A stretch of DNA of 64,000 nt, taken from contig JALGQZ010000003.1 in the NCBI GenBank assembly GCA_023105745.1, positions 44,168,185 through 44,232,184 on the forward strand, written 5' to 3'. The notes under the pieces were generated by a model. That model worked only from the letters and a program-made list of their open reading frames with translations. It was not told the origin of the DNA and ran no database searches. The DNA comes from Austropuccinia psidii. Lineage: Eukaryota > Basidiomycota > Pucciniomycetes > Pucciniales > Sphaerophragmiaceae. Of this stretch, positions 36,573-47,863 are shown piece after piece. Position 1 is the stretch's first letter; each line of letters starts with the position of its first letter. Position numbers and translations under genes: made by a program.

Positions 36573-37099
36573 TTATTCATGATAATAGAGTGGGCCAAAT
36601 TGACATGCCCAGTCTTTTATGCATGCCAATTGTTCAACATGGTTAGGTGAAAGTAAGGAGCATTGGTATGTAAGAATCTTCCTGCCACCTAAGAAGACAT
36701 GTTTGAATGGTGTGCTAGTTGCTGGGGTAGCCAAAACTTTCTGTGCCATCAAAGAAAGGGTTGGAAAAATATTGCCTTGTGATTTCCAGAATAGTAGGAT
36801 ATCAGTGTCCTTGGGCTTTGGAGGCTCAGCCAAGAACCTCTTGGGTTCTGTTTTGAGAGTGCAGGTTTCTTGTGAATGAGAGGGATATTACTCATAAAAT
36901 AATGCAGTACCTTTCTCAATCATCTGATTGTCCAGGGAAGCAGTCTTGTATTTAAAGTGATTTTTTGCTTCTTCTTCAAATATAAGTTGTAATTTTGGAT
37001 ACAATGTTCCAAAATGGTCCAATGCTGAGTCAAAAGTCATAAAAAACTTCATCTTTATGCGTAAATCCAATATTTCTGCACAGATTACTGGTGCCTTAA
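36573..37099 (-). pseudogene. hAT transposase, C-terminal half with dimerisation domain
   Basis: Minus-strand translation gives APVICAEILDLRIKMKFF, FGTLYPKLQLIFEEEAKNHF and then, after a break, the hAT C-terminal dimerisation domain (DILLFWKSQGNIFPTLSLMA, QKVLATPATSTPFKHVFLGG, LLSPNHVEQLACIKDW) down to the stop near 36573. Its N-terminal half is at 56796-58401, on the far side of the inserted Gypsy elements. Joining the two sides at the target duplication restores one frame (INILLLK then APVICAEILD), which shows that they were one gene. Confidence 0.85.
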
Positions 37100-38996
37100 T
37101 GTAAGATTTGTCTATGAAACTGATCATAATATTACTATTAATCAACAGTACTATGACTGTTCTTATGAAATATAATAACAAAATGTTATTATAGCAACAA
37201 TTAAATAATTAAAGAATTATTTCTTTCACATGTTAAACACTACTAGTGATTTTAACAGTGAGTAAGTAATTGTCTACAAGAATCAATTACAAGAAGATTT
37301 TAATAATAAAACTTCTTTTATTAAAATAATAAAATTATTTTAATATATAATTATCTTTTTCAAGAATAATTATAATGGTAATTCTTGAAGAAAACTAATT
37401 TTTAGAGAACAACTTTAAGAATTAAAAATAAATCACTCACTAATATTCCAAAGAGCTTATTGAAAGATAAGATAGAGAGATTTGACGTAGAATTGTGTAT
37501 TTTAAGGATCAAAATAAATTTATAACAGTATTACAGCAATATATAGTTGTATTATATGATTTAACATCTTTCTGATTGATTCTGAGAGATTTAAAACACT
37601 TAAGAATAGCTATAACTAATACTTACTTGTTGCTAATAATGATTTTAAATGATAATAAGATGATGATGTGGAAAAAACAGCAAGAAGAGGCCTCTTTTAA
37701 GTCAACAAGAGCTCACAGAGGCGTGCCATGGAGCAAACTGAAAAACCAGTGAGTGAGAAAACAATAAACACATTTGGATTATTGATTGCATCATCTGTTG
37801 TCACATAAGATTATCATAATTACTTAATTGATGCTTTTATGTGACTACCAACCCCAATATGGTTGAGAATTAAAGGAGTAACATCTGTAAATCTTCTTTT
37901 ATTCCAAAAAAATCATTAATTTCTCAAAGTTATAAATGTTATTCCCAATTTACTCACAGGTTGTAATTACTGTAAATTTTTGAAGATTCAGTGTTTCGCA
38001 TAGAATAGTCAAAAATGGACTGTAAGTAAAACTGGAATTCTTTTTGGTTGTACCATATATAATACAGCTCTCCATTGGTCCTGAAAGTTTCAGAAAGATT
38101 CATTAAGAATTGTATTTTTAATGAATTTTTGAAGTCTTTACCTCATTTCTACGTAGAATTGCAAATATCAGTGTTTAACTGGTTGCTATGAGGTAAATCA
38201 ATGGATACAAGTACAAAAAGGGTTTTAATTAATCTTTTGGGGCTTATCCATGGAAAATCATTAAGAATTGACATGGTTACAGGAGTCTAAGTAGCCTTTT
38301 ACCTCCTTGGCACGTCAAAATAGCAGGTTATTTGCTATTTTCTTAAGATTTACAGTAGTTGTAACATGGTAACCAAGTTCCCAAAAGGTTAAGTTTACCA
38401 ATTAGGCCAATATCAGCCATGGATCCAAGCTCTGGAGCTGTCCACACCTCTGAGGTCTCAGAAGTTGGGTACCCTGGCTCTCTTTGATGTCTTTTGTCCC
38501 CCTTGCCTATTTTTTACATCAGAAATTTAAGCTTAAAGTGAGATATCCACTATGGGTGTATAAAAAGTCCATGTAAGAATACCATGATATTAAGTGCTCA
38601 AAACATGCATAACACTATTCTTAGTGTATATGTAACATGGGATTTCTCACATTCCCATTATTTTGCCGTGAAATTGAGAAAAACAAAAATTTTCACAGAT
38701 CTTTTATGTGGTATTGATGATGTGGTATTGAAGTATTTTCCATTTTACCACCTCAAAGAGTTAATTTGAGCTTATTCACTCTATGGAGCTACCCTAGGTG
38801 GGCTTTTGTGTAGAATACAAATCTGGCCTTAAATCCATGGATTTACTTACTCAATAAAAAGCTATTCATCTTTTCTGAAATAAAAAATGATGAATTTTGG
38901 ATATATGCATTACTTATGAGTTATGCATAATTCAAAATTTCTTTTTAAGATAATTGTGGCCTATTTGGGTATGTAAAATATACCTCAAGGCTCACA
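37100..38996 (-). repeat. Family A 3' LTR (1897 bp)
   Basis: In element orientation it begins TGTGAGCCTTGAGG after the purine tract GGTGGGAGGGAA and ends CAAATCTTACA. It matches 54872-56795 over its whole length with scattered substitutions and indels. The small openings inside it are chance. Confidence 0.9.
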
Positions 38997-39138
38997 TTCC
39001 CTCCCACCAAAAAAAAATTGTACTACAATTTTATCAATGGTATAAAGAGTAAAAGACCCAAAAGGGGGGTTAGTGTCCACTGTCCAACCTCTTTACATCA
39101 CTCAGATCAAGTAATTTAAAGCAAATTTATAGACATAT
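38997..39138 (-). other. Family A 3' untranslated part with polypurine tract
   Basis: It joins the pol stop codon to the 3' LTR. The tract CCTCCCACC (39000-39008, read as GGTGGGAGG on the element strand) next to an A/T run is the plus-strand primer for reverse transcription. Confidence 0.7.
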
Positions 39139-42100
39139 TCAGGCTTGTGGCCTTCTTTCATGTCTAAATCTTCTCAACAGTTTATCTGAGTCAGGTATAT
39201 CTGATTCTGCCAGCCATTCATCTTCATGTACTGGATTTCTATATCTGACAAGATATTCTCTCTGATTTTCCCCCCTAAGTCTCCTTTCTTTAATGACTTT
39301 CTTTATCTTTTTCTTTTCATTCTGTTCCACTGGTGGAACAGTTAAAGGAGTTGGGTTCCTTAAAGGAAACCATTCTTTATCAGCTGGTTGATAAAGCTTT
39401 ATCAAGCTGACTGGAAAGGTGGGGTGTTTATTTTCCAATTAACCACTTAATTCCACTTGAACTGCATTGGTTCCATGTAAGGCAACAATAACAAAAGGTC
39501 CTACATGAGAATCTTTGAGTTTCTTTGGGCCTTTGATATTATTAAAATTCAAGGTTGAAACTAGAACTAAGTCCCCTACTTTGAAGTCTGGTACTTTATG
39601 ACTCTTGTCCCACTTCTGTTTTGCATAATCAAAAGCATCATTCATACTTTTTTTTGCATGATGTTTTACTTTATCAAGCATTATTTTGAAGCTGGAAGCT
39701 TTAGGATGAATGTCAATCAAGTCTTTCCTCAATGTGTCTGCTGGGAGTCTTGGATTCCATTCTTTTTCTAACATAGCAGGAGTTTGTCCTGTGGAAGAAT
39801 GGACTGATGTCTTGTATGCCAATTCTAGTGCAGGTATCAGAGTGCACCAGTCATGGGTAAAGCCATCTGAGTCTTTGAATTCTGACGCATAAGCACAAAA
39901 TCTTCTGATCATGTCTTCTAAAGTTTGAATCATCCTCTCTGCTAGCCCATCTGTTTTAGGGTGATATGCTGTAGAGAATGATAGCTTAGTCCCAAACAAT
40001 CTATGAAGATTGGTCCAAAGTGCAGATGTGAACTTGGGATCTCTGTCAATTACAATATTCTTAAATAATCCTGTATGAGAAATAACTCTACTGCACAGAA
40101 GTAGAGCTGTATCCATAGCAGTGTCATCTTTATGACATGGTAAGAATATGGGAGTCTTGCTATATCTGTCTACAATGACTAAACAAGCATTATAACTTTT
40201 GTCACCACTTGGAGGAAGTGCTGTAACCCAATCCATGTGAACAACTTCCCAAGGGGATTTTGGTTCTTGAATATGGATCATAAGTCCAAATTTCTTGCCT
40301 GTACTCCTGTTTGCTTTTTGACATCTGTCACAGGTATGGCAATATTCAATGGTTTCTTTTCTGCAAGATGGCCACCATGCACAGTTCTTTACTTTTTCAA
40401 GTGTTCTGTCTGCTGACAGGTGTCCAGAGTAGATGCTATCATGGCATTCATGAAGAATGGTATTAATAAGCAATCTGCTACATAATGTCATTACACAAGA
40501 ATGTTTGGTTCTGTGGTAAATAATCCCATCAAAAAAGTGAAATATTCCCTCAGAATAGGAATTTCTCCAAACTTCATCTAGTGCATTGACCAAAGATGTA
40601 TCTTTGCAGTCTTTATCTAATAAAGAAGTCAAGATACGGCAATTTTTGTCTTGCTTATAAGATTCTCTGACCTCTTCAAAGAATTCAGTCCCAATATCAG
40701 TTATGTTAATTCCTTCAATTGGAAACTGTGGTTCAGCTTCCAAAGGTACATAAGCTGGGTTATCAGGAGTGTTGGCTAATGCCCACCTGCTAAGTCCACC
40801 AGCATTATTGTGAGTGTTTCCTGCTTTATGAACTATAGTCATGTTTTCTCTATATTCATGAATGGCTACTTGCCATCTCAAAATATGTCTGTTGGGAGTT
40901 TTCATGTTAAGAAGTGATTTTACTGAATTACAGTCAGTTATCACTTCAAAAACACTGCCATAAAGATAATAGTGTAATTTCTCAAGTGCCCATACCAAGC
41001 ATAAGCACTCCATTTGGCTTGCACCATATCTGGCCTCTGTTGGTTTGATTTGTCTTGAGATAAAGCAAACTGGTCCTTCTGTAGGTTTGTCATCAATAAT
41101 TTGGACTTGATGTAGGGCAGCCCCTAATACATCTCCACATGCATCAATGTACAATTTAAAAGGAATACTCCAGTCAGGCATGAGGAGTAAAGGTGCTTCG
41201 TAAGAGATCTCCTTATCTTCTCATAAGCTTTAATTCTCTCCTGTGTCATCTCAAATACAGTCTGTTGATCACAGATTCTATAAAGTGACTTGGCTAGAAT
41301 TGCAAAGTCTTTTAAGTGTTGCCTATAATAACTGGCAAACCCAAGAAAAGACATAATTTATTTTTTATTCTGGGGTATTGGCTTAAGTAACCCTGCTGCT
41401 ACTTTGTTTTTGTCAATACCCAAGCTTAAACCAGAAACAATATGTCCTAATGCTTTGAGTTCTTCAAAACCAAAATTGCATTTCTTAAGTGAAATTTTCA
41501 TGTTCACTTCTGCAACCTTGTGAAGTACCCTTGCAAGTCTTTCAAGGTGTAAGGACCAAGAATGAGAACATATGATAATATCATCAATATAAATGATAAG
41601 CCATCCTTCAGACAATTCTGTGGGAAAGATGGTATTCATCATTCTTTGATAATGGGATGGAGCATTTTTAATGCCAAATGGCATTCTAAGATACTCATAA
41701 ATACCACAGTGAGTGATAATTCTAAGTAATTTATTAGCTTTAGGCGTGGAAACATTTTGATGAAAGCCTTTCAATGCATCCATTGATGTTATATACTTGG
41801 CTTTAGACAATTGAGTCAAGGTTTCTTGAATTATAGGGATTGGATACCTATCTGGAACTGTGTAGGTATTCAATGCTCTGAAATCTCCAACCATTCTTGA
41901 CTTATCATTATTCCAGGAAATAATAACAGGTGCTGTTACTTCAACTTCCTCATTATTGCCTGCTTTCCTTAGTACACCAAGCTGGATTAGCTCTTGGATA
42001 TGTTTTTCCAAGGCTTCTCTAGCTCTGGGACTGGCTGGATAAGCTGGTCTTCTAAGTACTGGAGGATATGGTCTGTCAATATTAATAGTAATATCAACTT

Positions 42101-44316
42101 CATGTCCCCTTATAGCACCTAATGGTTCGTTATCAGAGGCAAATGCATTACTGTATGTGTATAACACATTAATAAGTTCATTCCTCATTTTTGGTGATAA
42201 TGATGGATTAATTTGTGCTTCAACAAGTTGATTAGACACAAATTTATCTTTATAAGTATCCTTAACAGAAGATACCACAGATATTTGTTTTGGCATATTG
42301 GAAAAAGCAAATTTTTGTCTTTTGTTATCCCCAATTGTGAAATATCTGTCTTTGTGGTTATTGATGTCAATAAAATGAATATTTAAGTAATCATTTCCAA
42401 GAATGATGTGCTGAGATGTGCAATTATCCATTACTACAATGTCAGTTTTCATCCTTACACTTCCTTCTGGGTGCGGAAATACAAGATTAGTGTCTAATAT
42501 ACCCAAGGAGTACATATTGTTACTGGAACTACTAAATTGCACACCTTCTATTGGTAATAGATGGTTTTTCTATTCAGGAAGTATAACTTGGCAATAATCT
42601 TTGCCCACACAAGTGCAAAATGCCCCTGTATCCAAATTTACTTTGGCTTCAATATCACTCATCAAAACTAATGTGATACAGGATGCTCCAGCAGTGTAAC
42701 CTTTTCCTCTAACAGGTTTTGTTTTACACATTCTGGCATCTTGGATATTGATCAGGTTGCAGCAATCCTCACTGTACTGTGGCAAGTGGGTATGGACTTC
42801 TGTGACTCCAATGAAAGCTGTAATGTTTTTAATGGGCTAGTCCTCCACTGGTGTATCTTCAGAGACTACAGAATCTTGATCAGATTCTTCTTTCTCTTCA
42901 GTACACTGAATTTCTTCAATGACTTGAACTTCATTGATTTTTGTCTTTTTGGTGCAAGTGTTTGCTAAATGTGAAGTACTTCCACATTTATGACACTTCA
43001 AGACAGGTCTTTCTGCTCTTTTATCTTCTCTGGGAATCTTTGGGACCATCTTGGATTCCATAGGGATTTTAGTCCAAGTTTTACCAATTCTTGTTCTGGT
43101 AATGATATCTTCCATTGCATTAATGTAGTCCTCTGTTTAACAGGGCTCTACACATCTGCTTTTGATAGCATGCTCCAGTTCTCCTCCACACTTTCTTATT
43201 ATTTTTATATTAATAATAGTGTCAGACATATCTGGGTGTAAAGCAGACAATCTGTCTTTTTTCTTGAAGAACCAAGTAAGTGGTTTATCTTTCTCTGAGT
43301 TAAAAATGGCACTTTCAAAAGCATTCTCCATTTTAAACCTCCAAGAATTATTGGCCCATTTGGTAATCACTTCAGATTTCCACCAAGACCAATCATGTTT
43401 CCCATGATCTATCCTCATCTTGAAATACCATTTCTTTGCAGTCTTGGTAAACAGACAGTGTAATTTACCCACTATGATTTCATCAGGTATATTAAAGTCT
43501 TCCTGCAACATATCAATAGTCCTGATGAATTAAATGTGGTTATATTCCCCTTCACCAGAGAATGTTGGCCATTCTTCCAATTTGGGAATATCTTTAACAG
43601 AGACAATATTTTCTCCTAAAAGTGGAGTAAAACTTCCTTTAACAGAACGTTTTTCTTCAGGCAAAGGTGTAGAATGTCTTGGCATACGTGGTTCATAATT
43701 ATTGTGAATTTGTTCTACATTTGCAATGATTTCATTTTTTAACTTCTGCCTTTCACTGTCACTTTTTGCTAAATGTGTAGCAAACTGATTGTTATTTTCA
43801 ACTATCTTCAAGACATGATCTTGTAGAGTTTTAAATTGATCATTCATTTTAAAAATAGAAAGATCTTCCATTTCATCATTCTGAATCTGACATGTACCCT
43901 CAATTCTGCTACAAGCATTGATAATTGAATCAAATTTGGTATTTGTTAATTCATACCATTCAGTATATTTCTTGTCATGTTTTTTCAAATCATTAATATC
44001 CAATGTTATTTTAGTTAACTTATAATCAAGTTTACCAATTTCTACATTAATAACTCTTTGTACATGATCTATTCGCGTGGAAAGGTTCTGTTCATCCTTT
44101 CTTGCTGCTTGGCTGTGAATTCCATGACAGTTCTGGCCATGTTGAACACACTGTCCACAGCTGAAGGCTCCAATTTGGGGATCCTGTACCCCTGTGGGTA
44201 AGGTCTGTGCCAATTGGCTTTGCCTTTGCCCTTGCCTTGATGGTTCTTGGGACCTCTCTGCTTATTCTGAGGTCCTTTGGGCTTGTCTTTGGACATTTAT
44301 GGAGCTGGTTTGGAGC
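39139..44316 (-). pseudogene. Family A gag-pro-pol, main part after the nested insertion
   Basis: Nearly continuous polyprotein. Gag coiled coil (44213-43530), gag core, CCHC knuckle CHKCGSTSHLANTC, protease (VNLDTGAFCTC), reverse transcriptase (GDFRALNTYTVPDRYPIP, MPFGIKNAPSHYQRMMN, IIYIDDIIIC with YIDD at about 41580-41591), RNase H ([16 protein letters not shown]), integrase (HHCC finger, [34 protein letters not shown]) and a chromodomain-like tail (REYLVRYRNPVHEDEW). Breaks: in-frame stops at 43530, 43137, 42837, 42570, 41355 and 39439, and a one-base deletion at about 41192. RNase H reads NNAGGLSR where the other family A copy keeps AD-GL, so an active-site Asp appears lost. Not functional. 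Confidence 0.9.
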
Positions 44317-45760
44317 TGTCACAACCATGGCAATTCACTTCCTTGGATCCCCATATGGCATATCAAGCCACAGTTCTTTTATGGCCAATTGGCCATATCC
44401 ATCACCAGTGGCCAATATGGCCACGTCATCATCTTATGGACCATTTATGGCCATTTGTGTTTTGGGGCTTTCATGGCCCTTCACCTCAATCCAGCACCCA
44501 TAGCGGCAATTTATGCCCAAATGGGTATTTCTGGTCATTTCCCTCAAAACCAGGGGAAATGGCCCAAATGGCTGTTTTTGGCAATTTGGGCTCATAATGC
44601 GCATTTGCACATTTTTGCACATTTTGCGCATTTGCGCACTTTGATGCAAAGTGTCCAAAAGACACTTTCCCGCCTTTTGGGCCAGTTTTTGGCTCAGAAC
44701 CCAAAAGTGGCCAAAAGCCCCAAAAGGCCCAGAAACACCTTTCCAAGCTCTGAAGCCATCACATCCATCCTTTTCCCCTCTGCCTTTCCACCTCAAGACC
44801 TTTGCACGTAATCTTTTTGCCAATCAATAAATATGCCATAAATGATGTTATATATCATTGTGCATCATTTTTTAACAGCAATTCAATTGCGGCAATATCA
44901 AATGGGCATTTCAACATTCCAACATCTCATCACGTCATCAAGGCACCCAATCATTCAGAGGAATCATCAAGGCTCAAGAGAAAGTGTTTCAGCATCAAAG
45001 ACCAATGACGCCATCAAGCAGTCATTGGTTATTCTCACTCCATGTATTCCTTCCAAGGGAATACTTTCAATTCATTCTCAAGTTTATTCAAGAGGCAGTG
45101 CCAAAAAGAAGTTGTCAAGTGTCAAAGCTCCACTCAATCCATCTTGGCAACCATATTCATTTCAATACAGTCTGGATCCATCAAGAACTGTATTTCATTT
45201 TCAATCATGGGAAATTCATTCAACCCAATTCAATTTCAATATTAGCCAGCTGTATCAATTCCCAAAACAATCAATACAGCCTCAAGGATCAATACAGATC
45301 AGTTTTCAGCCTGAAGAACTCAAGCTCCCAGCTTTTCACATATACCGGCTACCCTTTCCACCCTGGGGGGTTTTCCCCAGTTAATTAATATATTTTGATT
45401 TTATTTTATCTTTATTTTCTTTTCATTTTAGTGAAGCAAATACTGATATTATTAAGTCAGTCATTTAGCACTTTTCCCTTTCTCTTTCTTCGCCTGTCAA
45501 TGGATATTTGGTGGTCATATCCTTACTAATTCCATTATTCATTTTTGGAAGGTTGAAACAGTGATTAAGGACTTACCTGGTTGGCTCTTTGGCCATTTGG
45601 CTTCCCTTTCCTCTTTTGCATCTCATCTTGTACCTGCATATCTTTTAGAGGAATTTATTCTTTATTTTTATTTCTTTATTCTTTGGAGTCTTCCAAGTGA
45701 GTTCCCTGATTGCTGAGTGCCAGGCCACTCTTTTATTTCTGTCCAAGAGCCCCTGTGACA
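44317..45760 (+). repeat. Family B 5' LTR (1444 bp)
   Basis: It contains a TATA (45341-45344) about 35 bases before AGTTAATTAATATA (45379-45392), the probable transcript start and primer (see primer site). It is 46 bp longer than the 3' LTR because of two segments, one in the GCGCATTTGC array near 44600-44640 and one in the CCAAAAG region near 44705-44725. Long openings inside it are not genes. Confidence 0.94.
45379..45392 (+). promoter_or_regulatory. Putative transcript 5' end and self-primer of family B
   Basis: AGTTAATTAATATA in the LTR is the exact reverse complement of 45762-45775, two bases after the LTR. A TATA sits 35-38 bases upstream, right for a start near 45379. The block is conserved in the 3' LTR (53374-53387) and, with one change, in the related LTRs at 15636 and 17051. 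Confidence 0.6.
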
Positions 45761-45761
45761 T

Positions 45762-45775
45762 TATATTAATTAACT
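45762..45775 (+). promoter_or_regulatory. Family B primer binding site, self-priming type
   Basis: TATATTAATTAACT pairs over 14 bases with the LTR sequence at 45379-45392. Nothing like a tRNA 3' end complement (TGG...) is present next to the LTR. Tf1 and some other chromoviruses prime from the folded-back 5' end of their own RNA, and the arrangement here fits that mode. Confidence 0.6.
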
Positions 45776-46531
45776 CATAATTTCTTTTTCATTCTGTTCA
45801 TTCTTTCTTTATAATTTCATTCACTTATTTCATCGAAATTATGATTCTTTTACGCTTATGAACTTAATGATTCATCGTCACCTCTCAATTTTCTTTCTTT
45901 CATTCTTCATTTTGAAAATTGAAAGCTGACCCATTCTTATTTTTGTTATTCTTTTAAAATCTTTTTCAAATCATCAATTTCCATTTCATTCATAATTCAG
46001 GCGTCATCTTGATTTTCTTTGATTCTCCAATTTTTCATCAAGATATTCAGACACGTTATTCACATCAAGATTCATAATTGATTCATTCTTCAAGAATTTG
46101 GGTTTTTAAAGAATAATTGACTTGATTTTGATTGATTGATTGATTTGACATATTTGATTTTGACCTCAAGAAAATTGATTGACCTGAAGATTTCATTGAT
46201 TTTGCTGATTTTTTCACATCAAGAATTTTGACATAAATTGATTTTTCTTCAAGATTTCATTTGATTGATTGATTTTTGCAAGATTTTGATTTTGATTGAT
46301 TTGATTGATTGATTTATTGACTTGAAGATCTCATTTGGCTTTGATTCATTGATTTACTTCAAGAAATTGATTTGATTTGACTTCAAGACTTCATTTGATT
46401 TTGATTTATTGACGTACTTGAAGATTTTCATTTTTATTCATTGATTTTTTCCTCAAGATTTGATTGTTGACTCTGTTCACTTCAAGCAAATTTTGGCTTA
46501 AATTCATTTATTTCATTTTATTCCTGACATC
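45776..46531 (+). other. Family B leader between primer site and gag, GATT-rich
   Basis: About 750 bp without a gene, dominated by imperfect GATT, TTGATT and CAAGA runs (strongest 46130-46430). It is a long, low-complexity 5' leader, where a packaging signal would be expected; none can be named. Confidence 0.6.
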
Positions 46532-47849
46532 ATGCCTGTTCAACACTCACCCCCGGCAAGACAGACAATATCTCAGGCCAGAGCTCAAGCTGTTCTCACT
46601 CCAACTCCAAGAGCTCCTCTAGATGTCACCCCAGCAGTTCCTCAACTGAGGGCCCAATTAGATAGAGGACCCCGCATGGAAGGAAGGAAGAGGGCCCAGA
46701 AGATCAAGTTCATTTTCAGGAGTTGTTGGCGGATTTCCAGGAACTTCAAGGACTATTTTCAAAGGTCCAGGTGAAGATGGTGATGAGGGGGAGGAGAATT
46801 CTGTGGAAGAGGAAGAGTCTGATGGTACTGAAGGTGTCCCTGCTCCGGTGGAGGCATCCCAAGGTACTGGAGGGCCAACTCTAGCCCAGTCTAATCAGCC
46901 TGTCTCTCATCAGTCTGAACCATCTTTATTGGCCATCATGCAGCAAATGACTCAGATTATGGCCAATCTTCAAGCAGCTTCATCTTCTGAAGCATCAAGA
47001 CCACCAGCCTTCAAGACTCCATCTATGAAGGCACCGGAATGCTTTGATGGGACTCAGCCCTTCAAAGTTAGAAGTTTCATTCAATCCTGTCGATTGATTT
47101 TTCATAATGATCCTGCAAACTTCGCTCAAGACAGAAAGAAGGTCCTTTATGCCACTTCATTCCTCATTGGCAGGGCTGCAAAATGGATTGAGCCTTATCT
47201 TTCCAATCTCACCAATCAAGATTCAAATTACCTTCTCAATTCTTGGCCTTTATTTGAATCTCAGCTCTTCACTCTATTTGGTGACCCGAATGAAGTCAGA
47301 AAAGCTGAAGAAGAATTGGATTCTTTAAGAATGAAAGAAGGTGGGCATGTATCCTTATACATTGCTGATTTCAGAAGCTTAGTCTCAAGGATCGGGGATT
47401 GGGGTGAAAGAGCTCTCATCCATCATTTCAGGAAGGGATTGCCATCCAGGATTTTGGATTAATTGGCCTCCCATCCTTCAAGAATTGACTCTCTTCAAGA
47501 CTTAATGGAGGTTACCCTGGAACTTGATACCAGGTACCATGAGAGGCGAAATGAAAAGAGTCATCATCAAGAGAAGAAGCCAGAAGCCTCAAAGTCAAGT
47601 TCTTCTCATCCTCAAAATTCTTCAAGTTCAAGTCATAAGAAGAAGAAGAATTTTCAGAAGAGGGACAAGCCCCATTCTTCTTTGTTGAATAAAGATTTCA
47701 AGCTCATGAACTCTGAAAAAGAAAGAAGAATCAAGGAGGGTCGTTGTACCTATTGTGGTGGGAAGCATAGTCTTGAGTCCTGTTTCAAAAGGCCTCAAAA
47801 CAAGCTTACCCAACCGTCAGGCAAATTTCCCAGCCAGGGAAAAGCCTGA
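46532..47849 (+). pseudogene. Family B gag, frameshifted and with one in-frame stop
   Basis: It starts MPVQHSPPARQTISQARAQA. A frameshift at about 46677-46690, in ATGGAAGGAAGGAAG, sends the reading frame off until 46774; the correct frame resumes and is open from 46803. The gag core follows (APECFDGTQPFKVRSFIQSC, then RKVLYATSFLIGRAAKWIEP). A TAA at 47460-47462 stops it inside SRILD-LASHPSRIDSL, after which the same frame continues to a CX2CX3HX4C knuckle (CTYCGGKHSLESC) and ends at 47849. Acidic (EEEES) and Ser/Lys-rich linkers lie on either side of the core. Confidence 0.85.
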
Positions 47850-47863
47850 GTGAAGATCATGTT

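Noticed and set aside
44194..44823. Long open frames on both strands inside the family B 5' LTR (and again at 52384-52840)
   Set aside because: They lie wholly within LTRs, occur in several overlapping frames, and consist of low-complexity repeats (GGCC, ATGG). They are not genes.
46130..46430. GATT-rich run as a microsatellite locus
   Set aside because: It is imperfect throughout and lies in the family B leader, so it is better described as low-complexity element sequence.
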